Assembly: GCF_014197535.1 (NCBI RefSeq)
Contig: NZ_JACIFV010000015.1
Span: 82,738 to 146,737 of the forward strand
Direction: 5' to 3'
Length of the DNA stretch: 64,000 nucleotides
Origin: Rhizobium aethiopicum
Lineage (GTDB): Bacteria > Pseudomonadota > Alphaproteobacteria > Rhizobiales > Rhizobiaceae
The position numbers and the translations under genes were made by a program. Positions 33,398 to 42,533 of the stretch are shown in pieces. The notes under the pieces were generated by a model that did not search any database, was not told the origin of the DNA, and worked only from the letters and a program-made list of their open reading frames with translations. Each line of letters opens with the position of its first letter. The first letter of the stretch is position 1.

Positions 33398-33880
33398 ATG
33401 CGCGATCCTTTCCAGAATCCTTTCCCGACCGATAGCGCCCGCCGCGCCATCTGGGAGATGCTCGTTTCCCGCGATATCGATGCCTTTCTGGCCGCCGACT
33501 GGTCGATGGTCGAGCATGACTTCGTGGAAGAAGGCTTCATCGGCATCGACGGCCGGAAGGAGACCAACCCCGACAAATGGCGGCTGGCTTTCCCGACGCT
33601 CAAAGCCTACCGCCAGGAGTGGCTGAGGCAGGCGAAGGATTTCGCCGAACAGAGTTTCGCCGAAGATGCGCGCACCGCGATCTTCACCACGACGACGCTC
33701 GAAGATATCGAGATCGAAGGCGACACGGCGCTGGTGCGCAAGAAATTCGACGGCGGCATTACCAAGTCCGACGGCACCCGCGACGTCCTGCAATGGCAGA
33801 CGCTCTATTATTGCCGGCTTCACCAGGGACGCTGGAAGATCTCAGGTTTCACCGGCTACCTGCCGAACCCGATGGGGTAA
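33398..33880 (+). CDS. NTF2-like (SnoaL-type) small protein
   Basis: A 160-residue protein with the length and layout of an NTF2-like/cystatin-fold domain: three N-terminal helices, then a sheet ending LQWQTLYYCRLHQGRWKISG, the usual last two strands. Such proteins are hydratases, isomerases or binding scaffolds, and no catalytic residues can be assigned. It is first in a three-gene plus-strand set with an MlrC-type protein (30-base gap) and a D-threonine-aldolase-like enzyme. Confidence 0.72.
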   Translation: MRDPFQNPFPTDSARRAIWEMLVSRDIDAFLAADWSMVEHDFVEEGFIGIDGRKETNPDKWRLAFPTLKAYRQEWLRQAKDFAEQSFAEDARTAIFTTTTLEDIEIEGDTALVRKKFDGGITKSDGTRDVLQWQTLYYCRLHQGRWKISGFTGYLPNPMG

Positions 33881-33910
33881 GGCGGGGCCTGCAACACGAA
33901 GGCCACTTTC

Positions 33911-35386
33911 TTGCGCATATTCACGGCAGCACTGGCGACCGAGACCAACACCTTCTCCCCGATCTGCGTGGATCGCCGCGCCTTCGAAGCCTCGCTTTAT
34001 GCCCCGCCCGGCCAGCATCCCGAAACGCCGACGCTCTGCACCGCGCCGATCACCGTCGGCAGATGCGTCGCCAAAGAAAAGGGCTGGGAACTGATCGAGG
34101 GAACCGCCACCTGGGCCGACCCCGCCGGTCTCGTCAACCGGACCACCTATGAGGAACTGCGCGATGAAATCCTCGGCCAGCTGACCGCCGCAATGCCGGT
34201 CGATGCCGTCGTCATGGGCCTGCACGGCGCCATGGTGGCGGCCGGATATGAGGATACCGAAGGCGATCTTCTCCAGCGCATGCGCGCGATCGTCGGGCCC
34301 AATGTGCTGATCTGCGCCGAGCTCGATCCGCACAGCCATTTGACCGCAAAACGCGTCGCGGCGCTCGATTTCGCCGTCTATTTCAAGGAATTTCCGCACA
34401 CGGATTTCGTCGACCGCGCCGAGGACCTCTGGCGCATCGCGGTGGACACGCTCGAAGGCCGGATCAAGCCCGTCATGTCGGTGTTCGACTGCCGGATGAT
34501 CGACGTCTTCCCGACATCGCGCGAGCCGATGCGCTCCTTCGTCGACAAGATCATGCAGATCGAGCGGGATGATCCCGAGATCCTGTCGATCTCGGTGATC
34601 CACGGTTTCATGGTCGGCGATGTTCCAGAGATGGGAACGAAGCTGCTTGTCGTGACCGACAACAAACCGGAAAAAGGCGCGGCGCTGGCGCGCGAACTCG
34701 GCCTCGAGCTTTTTTCCAAGCGCGGCACCTTCATGGTTCCGCAGATCGACGAGAGGCAGGCCGTCGCGCGCGCGATGGCCGCGACCGCATGGCCCGTCGT
34801 CATCGCCGACGTCTGGGACAATCCGGGCGGCGGCACCGCGGGAGATGCGACTGTCGTTCTCGCAGAGCTCATGGCCCGCGGCGTCACGAGCGCGGCGATC
34901 GGCACCATCTGGGATCCGATGGCCGTCCAGATTTGTTTTGCGGCAGGCGAGGGGGCGGAAATTCCGCTGCGCTTCGGCGCCAAGTCAGCGCCCGGCACCG
35001 GCAATCCCGTCGACGGCACCGTCAAGGTCGTCAAGCTGGTCAGGAATGCCGAAATGCAGTTCGGCGAGAGCCTGGCGCCCTTCGGCGATGCCGCCCATAT
35101 CGTGCTCAACGGTATCGACATCATTCTCAATTCGACGCGCGCCCAGAGCTTCGATCCGAGCCTGTTTTCGGTCATGGGTATTGACCCGACAAAACAGAAG
35201 ATCCTGGTGATCAAATCCACCAACCACTTCTTCGCGTCCTTCTCGAAGATTGCGGCGGAAATCCTTTACTGCTCCGCCGGAACGCCTTATCCCAATAATC
35301 CAGCGACGACGCCGTACCGGCGGGCGCCAAAAACCATCTGGCCGATCGTGGCCGATCCCCATGGGACAGAACGCGGAGCCGCCTAA
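33911..35386 (+). CDS. M81-family metallopeptidase (MlrC-type)
   Basis: A 491-residue protein of the MlrC/DUF1485 family. It starts with TTG (33911), preceded by GAAGG; the first residues MRIFTAALATETNTFSP match the family start. The metal-site regions are readable: GLHGAMVA, ELDPHSHLT with Asp and His (about 136-144), and the DNPGGGTAGDAT segment (about 302-313). MlrC hydrolyses linearised microcystin; other members handle small peptides or N-acyl compounds. Its stop codon touches the ATG of the next gene, so the two are coupled. Confidence 0.88.
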   Translation: MRIFTAALATETNTFSPICVDRRAFEASLYAPPGQHPETPTLCTAPITVGRCVAKEKGWELIEGTATWADPAGLVNRTTYEELRDEILGQLTAAMPVDAVVMGLHGAMVAAGYEDTEGDLLQRMRAIVGPNVLICAELDPHSHLTAKRVAALDFAVYFKEFPHTDFVDRAEDLWRIAVDTLEGRIKPVMSVFDCRMIDVFPTSREPMRSFVDKIMQIERDDPEILSISVIHGFMVGDVPEMGTKLLVVTDNKPEKGAALARELGLELFSKRGTFMVPQIDERQAVARAMAATAWPVVIADVWDNPGGGTAGDATVVLAELMARGVTSAAIGTIWDPMAVQICFAAGEGAEIPLRFGAKSAPGTGNPVDGTVKVVKLVRNAEMQFGESLAPFGDAAHIVLNGIDIILNSTRAQSFDPSLFSVMGIDPTKQKILVIKSTNHFFASFSKIAAEILYCSAGTPYPNNPATTPYRRAPKTIWPIVADPHGTERGAA

Positions 35387-36487
35387 ATGCCTGATGCCAG
35401 CTTCGCCGTCGTTGCCAAGGCAGGTGACAGGATCGCCGATCTCTCGACGCCGCGCCCTGTCATCGACGAAGACCGGCTGGCTGCAAACATCGCCCGCGTT
35501 CAATCCTATATGGATCAGCACGGGCTGAACTTCCGCCCGCATATCAAGACGCACAAGATCCCGGCGCTCGCCGTCGCGCAGGTCGCCGCCGGCGCCAAGG
35601 GCATCAACTGCCAGAAGGTCACCGAGGCTGAAGTCTTCGCCGAAGCCGGCTTCGGCGACATCCTGATCACCTTCAACATCCTCGGACAGCAGAAACTTGA
35701 GCGCCTGGCCAGGCTGAACGACAAAATTCCGGCCTTGAAGGTCGTCGCCGACAGCGAAGTGACGGTCGACGGGCTCGCCGCACATTTTTCCGGCCATAAG
35801 CCGCTGACCGTGCTGGTGGAATGCGACACCGGCGCCGGCCGCTGCGGCGTGCAGACGCCGGAGGAGGCGGCCTCACTCGCCAAACGCATCGCCGCAGCCG
35901 ACGGCCTCACCTTCGGCGGCATCGTCACCTATCCGAAGCCGCAATCGGCCGCCGCCGTGGAAGCCTTCATCGCTGAAACGGTGAGCCGCCTGCAATCGGA
36001 AGGCATAAGCTGCGCCATCGTCAGCAATGGCGGAACGCCAAGCCTGTTCGAGGCGCATCTCGTCACCTCGGCAACGGAACACCGCGCCGGCACCTATATC
36101 TATAACGACCGCCAGATGGTGCGCATGGGCCATTGCACCGAGGACGATTGCGCCATGCATGTGCTGGCGACCGTCGTCTCCCGCCCGAACGCCGACCGCG
36201 CCGTCATCGATGCCGGCTCAAAGGCGCTGACCTCGGATCTTCAGGGTTTCAGCGATTACGGCCTGATCGTCGGTTATCCCCAGGCGCGCATCACCAGCCT
36301 GTCCGAAGAACACGGCGTGATCGATCTGTCGAACTGCACCGGTCCCCGGCCGCAGATCGGCGAAAAGCTCTTCATCATCCCGAACCACACCTGCGTGGTG
36401 TCCAATCTGTTCGACACGATGGTGTTTCACCGGGGCGGCGTCGTCACCCGCGTCGAAGAGGTCGCGGCCCGCGGCCTCGTCTGGTAG
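35387..36487 (+). CDS. D-threonine aldolase-like / D-serine dehydratase-like PLP protein
   Basis: A 366-residue fold-type III PLP enzyme. The N-terminal TIM barrel carries the PLP lysine in FRPHIKTHKIP (about 50-60), and the C-terminal DSD domain has the zinc-type site: NHTCVVSNLFD with His and Cys (near 331-341) preceded by EEHGVIDLSN. Members cleave D-threonine/D-3-hydroxy amino acids to glycine plus aldehyde or dehydrate D-serine. The ATG abuts the MlrC stop. RidA, which quenches PLP-derived enamines, is encoded opposite, a consistent pairing. Confidence 0.88.
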   Translation: MPDASFAVVAKAGDRIADLSTPRPVIDEDRLAANIARVQSYMDQHGLNFRPHIKTHKIPALAVAQVAAGAKGINCQKVTEAEVFAEAGFGDILITFNILGQQKLERLARLNDKIPALKVVADSEVTVDGLAAHFSGHKPLTVLVECDTGAGRCGVQTPEEAASLAKRIAAADGLTFGGIVTYPKPQSAAAVEAFIAETVSRLQSEGISCAIVSNGGTPSLFEAHLVTSATEHRAGTYIYNDRQMVRMGHCTEDDCAMHVLATVVSRPNADRAVIDAGSKALTSDLQGFSDYGLIVGYPQARITSLSEEHGVIDLSNCTGPRPQIGEKLFIIPNHTCVVSNLFDTMVFHRGGVVTRVEEVAARGLVW

Positions 36488-36794
36488 GGGCCGGTTTCGG
36501 GCGAGGCGAGATGGCTCTGATCGCCGAAGGCGCGGCTACCGGTGGATTGCTTGTGATCTCGGTAACAGCAAGCATGTTGTCGCTAATATCGCAAGACGTA
36601 TGCGCGGCGAACGATTTCTTTGTGCCATTTGTGTACAGGCCGCTTCCAAGCGGATCTCCGCGATAGCCCCGTCACAAAACGCAGGCAGTCAACCTCACCT
36701 ACCGCTCAACTTGTGATTGTTCTGCTTATTGTTATACGGCGAAACTCTGATTGAGGCCGGTGGTGGCAAATGTCCCGTCTGCTTCCTACAAGCC
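36488..36794. other. Intergenic stretch, no gene seen
   Basis: About 300 bases between the plus-strand aldolase-like gene and the convergent GHKL-nuclease gene. Composition shifts from GC-rich to visibly more AT-rich towards the right, which may mark the left boundary of acquired DNA. I see no tRNA, convincing terminator or attachment-site repeat. Confidence 0.5.
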
Positions 36795-38918
36795 CTAACT
36801 AAAACTGATGTTCAACTTGTCTTTGTACACGCCGATCCGCTTTCGCGCGCGATCGACCACGTCATCAAAGAACAAAATCTCCGAATACGTCTCGCCGAGT
36901 TGTTGCCGCGACGCCGGGTCACGCAACTCCCCCGATTGGAACCAGCCTTGGCCGACCGGAAATTGGGTCCAGCCCGGCCCCATCCGCAGCGGGTTCAACC
37001 TGTCGCCGATCAAGTAGCAATAGAAACGCTTTAGCTTCCCGCCAGATTTCGCAGCGAGCAGATGTGCGTATTCAGTCAGATCACCGATGTGGTCATCCAT
37101 CGAGACGCCCGGCGCCTTAAATTCAACGATGATTGCCGACCCTTCTTGACTGAACAGTGCTATGTCAGGGCGCTTCTTGCTGTTGTCGTCGGTGCGCTTG
37201 GCAAGAATCTCTTGGAAGCTCTCATCGATATCCTCATCGAAGACTTTCTCGCCTCCATTCCAGGTGATATTGGCCAACGGCATATCCGATGAGATGTAAT
37301 CGTAGTAGTGATACTCCTCGCTCAATAACCAGATATCGTGATCAGACACACCGGCGCTGTCCTTTTGCATCGGGAAAAAGATGCTGTGGATGATGCGTTC
37401 ATCCTTGCGCCGTTCACCTTTCTCCACCGCCTGAACCAACAGTTCCTTTTTGCAGGCGAGGCTCAGAATCTCCACGATTGCTGTTCGGCGAACAATCAGC
37501 TGCGATAGGTTCGCCATATCGAAATTCTTAAGCGACGCCGTATACTTCCAAGATAGCTCGTGAACCTTGATTCTGAACTCCTCCGAGTCCGGCTCGGCCT
37601 TCAATATTTCTTCCTTGAGTGAGAAAATCTCCGCCGTTTCGTCGATTACACGCTCTTGATACTTTTTTAGGACGCGTTCAACAACCGCCTTAGCTGGCTC
37701 CCCATACCGAATCCGAGTCGTAGTGTCGGCGAGCATCGCCTCGTTCAAGCCGAACTGCTCGCTGATTTCATTAAGTACCTCCTCCTTGTTCCAGTCCGCT
37801 GGCACGACCATCTCTTCGATTATCGGGTCGATCGCTGCATGGATGTCAGCGTATGAAATTCGATCGGATGAAAACATGTCCGAGGGAAGCTCGGCCGGGA
37901 CGTTCTCGAAGTCGTCTCGCTGCTCATTGACTCGATTGTCCAGAAACGCGCTCTCCACGAGCACGATATGGTGGAAACCACTGACTGGATTATTCTGCTC
38001 GGCTCGGGTGCGAAGATAATGCGCCGTGATGTCTCGGACCGGCGATGACTTTGCGCACAGTGCGATCGCGTTCTTGGGAAGGTCATACTGGCTCGGATCG
38101 AGCCGGTAGTGCGAAAGGTTGAACGTTTGGAACGTGTTGAGGCCGTTGCCGGTTTGAGGGTCCCGCTCCTCGACCTCCACAGATCGCTGCGCCGTCACCT
38201 CGGGCAGATTGATTCGGCGCAGGTACTCGGTCTCCGCCTCCTCCTGATCCCAGCGCTGTGACGTGAAGGTGATCTCGAAGTCGCCAAGGCGGGTTTGAAG
38301 TCCCACCAAGCGCTGAAGAAATGCGACCAGCATTTCCCTTTTCAGGGCATGTGCGGAATATAGCGCGCTTGGCGCTTCCCCGTGCAATACCCGGGTCCGC
38401 GCGAAGTCCTTAAATTCGCTCAGCCGAATCTCTGTACCGATATCGGTTTCATTGCCGACGCTGTCTGCGAAATCACTGAAGTCGATCTGCTTCTGTGGTT
38501 CGGCATACTGCATTTGCCGACGCACAATGGCGTCCTCGCCTCGGAAATTACTGTCAATCGATAGCTGGGCGAAATGGTGGAAGAACTGGATTCGGCCCGC
38601 GCCCTTGCACTGGGCGATGCCGGGAATGTCCAAATCGTCCTTGTAGGAGGTATCCTTGGTCAGGAACGCCCGAAGCTGAGGATCGCCGAGGCCACAACCA
38701 TTGTCTGTGCATGAGATGGCAAGCCCCTCAAGGTCTCCGAGGAGATCCCCGCGCAGGAACTCAACTTTAATGACCACCTTCAACTGCGCCACAGACGGCT
38801 CGGCGTTCTTGCGTATCAGGAAGGAATCTATCGCGTTGGAAAGAAGCTCTTCAAAAACGACATACGGGTTCGAGCTGAGCTTCGTGTTCTTGATGCTGCC
38901 CCTGATATCAAGCGTCAT
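36795..38918 (-). CDS. GHKL ATPase fused to PD-(D/E)XK nuclease-like domain; candidate defence protein
   Basis: A 707-residue solitary protein. N-terminal GHKL (Hsp90/MutL-like) ATPase: N-box EELLSNAIDSF with Glu, Asn and Asp (about 23-33), G1 box DNGCG (72-76), a glycine-rich lid CKGAGRIQFF, and GTEIRL as G3. The middle 300 residues are helical and of no recognised family. The C-terminus has RPDIALF followed by IIVEFKAPG (about 585-605), the D...ExK pattern of PD-(D/E)XK nucleases. ATG 38918 is preferred because the extra 14 upstream residues are not family-like. Codon use is AT-richer than neighbours, and it is not in an operon. The architecture fits an ATP-gated nuclease such as a phage-defence effector; the function is inferred. 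Confidence 0.8.
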   Translation of the reverse strand: MTLDIRGSIKNTKLSSNPYVVFEELLSNAIDSFLIRKNAEPSVAQLKVVIKVEFLRGDLLGDLEGLAISCTDNGCGLGDPQLRAFLTKDTSYKDDLDIPGIAQCKGAGRIQFFHHFAQLSIDSNFRGEDAIVRRQMQYAEPQKQIDFSDFADSVGNETDIGTEIRLSEFKDFARTRVLHGEAPSALYSAHALKREMLVAFLQRLVGLQTRLGDFEITFTSQRWDQEEAETEYLRRINLPEVTAQRSVEVEERDPQTGNGLNTFQTFNLSHYRLDPSQYDLPKNAIALCAKSSPVRDITAHYLRTRAEQNNPVSGFHHIVLVESAFLDNRVNEQRDDFENVPAELPSDMFSSDRISYADIHAAIDPIIEEMVVPADWNKEEVLNEISEQFGLNEAMLADTTTRIRYGEPAKAVVERVLKKYQERVIDETAEIFSLKEEILKAEPDSEEFRIKVHELSWKYTASLKNFDMANLSQLIVRRTAIVEILSLACKKELLVQAVEKGERRKDERIIHSIFFPMQKDSAGVSDHDIWLLSEEYHYYDYISSDMPLANITWNGGEKVFDEDIDESFQEILAKRTDDNSKKRPDIALFSQEGSAIIVEFKAPGVSMDDHIGDLTEYAHLLAAKSGGKLKRFYCYLIGDRLNPLRMGPGWTQFPVGQGWFQSGELRDPASRQQLGETYSEILFFDDVVDRARKRIGVYKDKLNISFS

Positions 38919-39167
38919 TGCCGTTCGATCAATGCCCCAAAAGAATGTTGCGCATATCATTGGCCAGTACCGACTACGCGCGTCAAGGTACCGCGGCTTA
39001 ATTTATCTATGCTACCCTTGTTCCTCGTCCCGCTCCCTATCTCAGCGTCGCACGATGACGGATGACGGGCGGACTTTAGAGTATCTCGGACAACGCAAAT
39101 GTCCGAAAGGGGGCGAAGCAGTCTTTAAGCGATCAAACCTTAGATGGCCGACACCGAGTCGGTCGCC

Positions 39168-40301
39168 TCAAGCCGCCGTCGGGTTGATCACGTTCATATC
39201 GATTTCGGTCAGTTCCACGCGCCGCTCGAAGGCAATGCCGGCCTCGTCGAAGAGATGGCAATCGGCGGCATTGATGCCGGTTGACACAGGTGCGTCGGGG
39301 CGAATGCCGACACTGCCAGGCAGCATGGCGCAGAAATTCTCTCCCTCGCCATTGAGCGAGGCGTAAGCGACGGTATTGGCGCCAAGCCGCTCGATGACCG
39401 TCGGCGTCACGGTGAAGACGATGTCGCCGCCGTTGAGCTGGATATGCTCCGGGCGGATGCCGAGCGTCAGGGTCTTGCCGGCCATGCCGTCGCGCGGCGT
39501 CACCGGCAAAACGGCCGTCTGCCCCTTGTAATCCACTTCGACGCCAGCGGCGCTGACGCCTTTGCAGATTACCGGCAGGAAGTTCATCTTCGGATTGCCG
39601 ATGAAGCCGGCGACGAATTGGTTGGCGGGCTTGTGATAAAGTTCCAGCGGCGCGCCCGTCTGCGAGATATTGCCGGCGTCGAGCACGACGATGCGGTCGG
39701 CCATCGTCATGGCCTCGACCTGGTCGTGCGTTACATAGATCATGGTCGCCTTCAACGCCCTGTGCAGCTTGGCAAGCTCGATGCGCATATCGGCGCGCAG
39801 CGCGGCATCGAGGTTGGATAGAGGCTCGTCGAACAGAAAAATCTTCGGTTCGCGCACGATGGCGCGTCCGATCGCTACACGCTGGCGCTGGCCGCCGGAC
39901 AGCATGCCGGGTTTCTGCTGCAGCCGCTGGTCGAGATGCAGGATGCGGGCGGCATTTTCGACCTTGGCCTTGAGCTTTTGCTCTTCCATTTTCTCGACGC
40001 GAAGGGGGAAGGCGATGTTCTCGAAGACCGACATATGCGGATAGAGCGCGTAGGACTGGAACACCATGGCGATGCCGCGCTTGACCGGCGGCAGGTCGTT
40101 CACCCTGACGCCATCGATGACGATGTCGCCCGCCGTCGTCGCATCGAGGCCGGCGATCATCCGCAGGAGCGTGGACTTGCCGCAGCCGGACGGACCGACG
40201 AAGACGACGAACTCGCCATTCCGAACCTCGAGCTGCACGCCCTTCAGAACCTCGTAGTCGCCATAGAACTTCTGGACTTTGTTGAGAAGAAGCTGACCCA
40301 A
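39168..40301 (-). CDS. ABC transporter ATP-binding protein, UgpC/MalK type
   Basis: A 377-residue sugar-importer ATPase. I use the TTG at 40301, which follows GGAGA and begins at the conserved GQLLLNKVQKFYG; the longer frame starts inside the upstream hairpin region. Walker A GPSGCGKST, signature LSGGQRQRVAIGRA, Walker B FLFDEPLSNLD and the H-loop THDQVEAM are all intact. A C-terminal TOBE/OB region (about 240-370) is present. It is last in the operon Gfo/Idh-permease-permease-binding protein-ATPase, with a strong hairpin between it and the binding-protein gene. Confidence 0.93.
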   Translation of the reverse strand: MGQLLLNKVQKFYGDYEVLKGVQLEVRNGEFVVFVGPSGCGKSTLLRMIAGLDATTAGDIVIDGVRVNDLPPVKRGIAMVFQSYALYPHMSVFENIAFPLRVEKMEEQKLKAKVENAARILHLDQRLQQKPGMLSGGQRQRVAIGRAIVREPKIFLFDEPLSNLDAALRADMRIELAKLHRALKATMIYVTHDQVEAMTMADRIVVLDAGNISQTGAPLELYHKPANQFVAGFIGNPKMNFLPVICKGVSAAGVEVDYKGQTAVLPVTPRDGMAGKTLTLGIRPEHIQLNGGDIVFTVTPTVIERLGANTVAYASLNGEGENFCAMLPGSVGIRPDAPVSTGINAADCHLFDEAGIAFERRVELTEIDMNVINPTAA

Positions 40302-40349
40302 AAATCTGTCTCCGCCGGCGGCCTTCGTCGCATGTTCATCATAAGGGGA

Positions 40350-40379
40350 GGGATCGCGGATTGTCTCCTCCGCGATCCC
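40350..40379 (-). other. Perfect 11-bp hairpin between binding-protein and ATPase genes
   Basis: GGGATCGCGGA and TCCGCGATCCC pair perfectly around an eight-base loop, 17 bases after the binding-protein stop codon. No T-tract follows on the minus strand. It is a candidate mRNA stabiliser or partial attenuator that lowers ATPase relative to binding-protein synthesis. Confidence 0.7.
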
Positions 40380-40396
40380 AAGGCGTTGAAGCAAGC

Positions 40397-41629
40397 TTAC
40401 TTGAAGGCTTCGATTTCGCCAGCCGCCTTCTTGAGCGCGGCCTCGGGTTCGGCCTTGCCCGTAACGACGGACTGGATCATTTCGATCATCGAGTTCTGGA
40501 AGCCCTTATAGTCGGTGAAGAGCGGTTCCGGACCACCATAGTCGATGCCTTCGATGAGCGGCTTCCAGTAGGGGTCCTTGGCGACGAACTCGTCGACCTT
40601 CTTCGAGGGCCGCAGCGGGGTGAGGCCGGCGCCGCCCTGCAGTTCGTATTCCGACTGAACATCCGGCGAGGTGATGAACTTGGCGAATTCGGTCGCCTTG
40701 TCTTCGACGCCGGATCCCTTGAAGATCGCCAGGCTGTCGGTGATCAGCAGCGTGCCGGGGCCCTTGGCGTCGGGACCGAGCGGCAGCGTCGTGATGCCCC
40801 AGTTGATCTTCGTCTCCTTCAGGCGGGAGGCGGCGCCCGATCCTGCCTGGATCATCGCGACCTTGCCGTCAAGGAAGATGGCGCGGACTTCGTTCTGCTC
40901 ATAGGCCGTCGGGCCTTCCTCGGAGTAGGGAACGATATCCTTGTAGGCCTTCAGCGCAGCGAGAATCTGCGGGCTATCGAGCGTGATCTTGCCATCGGCG
41001 TCGGTCACCGCACCGTTGTTGGTGTAAACCCAATGCATGAACTGGTGCATGGTGTTGTCGAAGGTCTTGGCGGAAAGACCGAAGCCCGGAATGCCGGTCT
41101 TTTCCTTGATGGTCTTGGCCATCTCGATTTCTTCAGCCCAGGTCTTCGGCGGCTTCTCGGGATCGAGACCGGCCTGCTTGAAAAGATCCTTGTTCCAGTA
41201 GAGCGCCTTGGTGGAGAAGGCGATCGGAACGCCCCACTGGTTACCCTCGAAGGTTACCGTGTCGACGATATGGGGGTAATAGGCCTTCTTCTCCTCGTCG
41301 GTCATCGGCACCGGAACGATGAGGTCGTTCTGGGCGAATTCCTTCAGCGTACGCGAGCCGACATAGGCCATGGCAACAGGCGTGCCGGCGGCGGCAAGCG
41401 TCGTTGCCTTGTCCTGGCACTGTGCCCAACCGACGACCTCAGGCGTGACCTTCCAGCCCGCGTTCTTTTCTTCCCACTGCTTGATGTATTTGGTGTGGAC
41501 CGGATCGATCGTGTCGCCGCAATAGATCCAGCTGATTTCCTTGTCGGCCGCATGGGCAGTGACCGCGGTCAATGCCGTCGAACCGAGCAGGGCGAGCGCC
41601 ATAAGGCCTGTCTTGATTGCTATGCTCAC
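40397..41629 (-). CDS. ABC transporter substrate-binding protein, CUT1 sugar type
   Basis: A 410-residue periplasmic binding protein. A Sec signal peptide (about residues 1-27, ending AHAAD) is followed by a MalE/UgpB-like fold: KYIKQWEEKNAGWKVTPEVV, YVGSRTLKEFAQNDLI, and the hinge region WGVPIAFSTKALYWNKDLF. Two cysteines (YCGD, AQCQD) could form a periplasmic disulfide. It binds an oligosaccharide, sugar or polyol; the exact ligand is unknown. It lies 46 bases after the second permease gene. Confidence 0.92.
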   Translation of the reverse strand: MSIAIKTGLMALALLGSTALTAVTAHAADKEISWIYCGDTIDPVHTKYIKQWEEKNAGWKVTPEVVGWAQCQDKATTLAAAGTPVAMAYVGSRTLKEFAQNDLIVPVPMTDEEKKAYYPHIVDTVTFEGNQWGVPIAFSTKALYWNKDLFKQAGLDPEKPPKTWAEEIEMAKTIKEKTGIPGFGLSAKTFDNTMHQFMHWVYTNNGAVTDADGKITLDSPQILAALKAYKDIVPYSEEGPTAYEQNEVRAIFLDGKVAMIQAGSGAASRLKETKINWGITTLPLGPDAKGPGTLLITDSLAIFKGSGVEDKATEFAKFITSPDVQSEYELQGGAGLTPLRPSKKVDEFVAKDPYWKPLIEGIDYGGPEPLFTDYKGFQNSMIEMIQSVVTGKAEPEAALKKAAGEIEAFK

Positions 41630-41675
41630 GTTGTGACTCCCAATGTGGTTGTTAGCTGTTCACTGATTATTGCTC

Positions 41676-42533
41676 TTATTGTTTCACCGCACCGGCGGTC
41701 AGACCGCCGACGAGATAACGCTGAAGGAAGAAGATGACGACCATCGCCGGCGCGATGCCGACGAAGGAAGCCGCCATCAGTTCGTTCCAGATGACCTCCT
41801 GCTTGCCGAAGTAAGCAAAGAGCCCCACCGGCAAGGGCATGTATTCGCTCTTCGAGTTGAACGTCAGCGCGAAGATGAATTGCTGGGCGTAAGCGCCGAT
41901 GAAGGTGGTTATGGCGACGACGATAATGCCCGGCATCGCAATGGGCAGGATGACGCGGCGAAGCGTGTAGAAATGGCTGGCGCCATCCATGAAGGCGGCT
42001 TCGTTGAGCTCCTGGGGAATGCGGATCATATAGGTGCGCAGCAGCCAGATCGCCGACGGGATCAGGAAGGCAACACCCGGCACGATCATGGCGAGATAGG
42101 TGTTGAGCACGCCCATGCTGCGCATCAGCCGGAAGAGCGGGATCAACAGCACGGCGCCGGAGAACATGTTCACCGTCAGGAAGGCGCCGAGCAGGATGCC
42201 CATGCCCTTGAATTCGAACTTCGCGAAGGCATAAGACGCCGGAATGACGAGGCAGAGCACGATCAGCGTGACGATGATCGAGATGAAGAAGGAGTTGAAG
42301 ATATAGCGCCCGAAGCCCGGCACGCTGATCCACATCGTCCGGTAGGCTTCGAACGAGCCGTTCTCCGGCCAGAAACGATAGGGCGAGGAGAAAAGCTGGG
42401 CGAGCGGCTTCAGCGATACCAGGAAGCCCTCGACGAAGGGCGCCAGCACGAAGAACAGGAACACCGCGATGCCGCAATAGATCAGGATGATTTCCCACCA
42501 GCGGTAACGGTCGATCATGGCAGCACTGCTCAT
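41676..42533 (-). CDS. ABC transporter permease, MalG type
   Basis: A 285-residue permease with six transmembrane helices. The EAA loop is NEAAFMDGASHFYTLRRVIL (about 177-196), followed by the usual LPIAMPGI. It overlaps the preceding permease gene by four bases (ATGA), so the two channel subunits are translationally coupled. It is part of the CUT1 sugar importer. Confidence 0.92.
   Translation of the reverse strand: MSSAAMIDRYRWWEIILIYCGIAVFLFFVLAPFVEGFLVSLKPLAQLFSSPYRFWPENGSFEAYRTMWISVPGFGRYIFNSFFISIIVTLIVLCLVIPASYAFAKFEFKGMGILLGAFLTVNMFSGAVLLIPLFRLMRSMGVLNTYLAMIVPGVAFLIPSAIWLLRTYMIRIPQELNEAAFMDGASHFYTLRRVILPIAMPGIIVVAITTFIGAYAQQFIFALTFNSKSEYMPLPVGLFAYFGKQEVIWNELMAASFVGIAPAMVVIFFLQRYLVGGLTAGAVKQ

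Noticed and set aside
33842..34603. 253-codon minus-strand frame antisense to the MlrC-type gene
   Set aside because: His/Asp/Arg-rich shadow translation without domain; the plus-strand gene is strongly supported.
39146..39164. GGCCGAC/GTCGGTC inverted repeat after the sugar ABC operon as terminator
   Set aside because: Only a seven-pair stem with one G-U and no T-tract on the minus strand; too weak to list as a feature.
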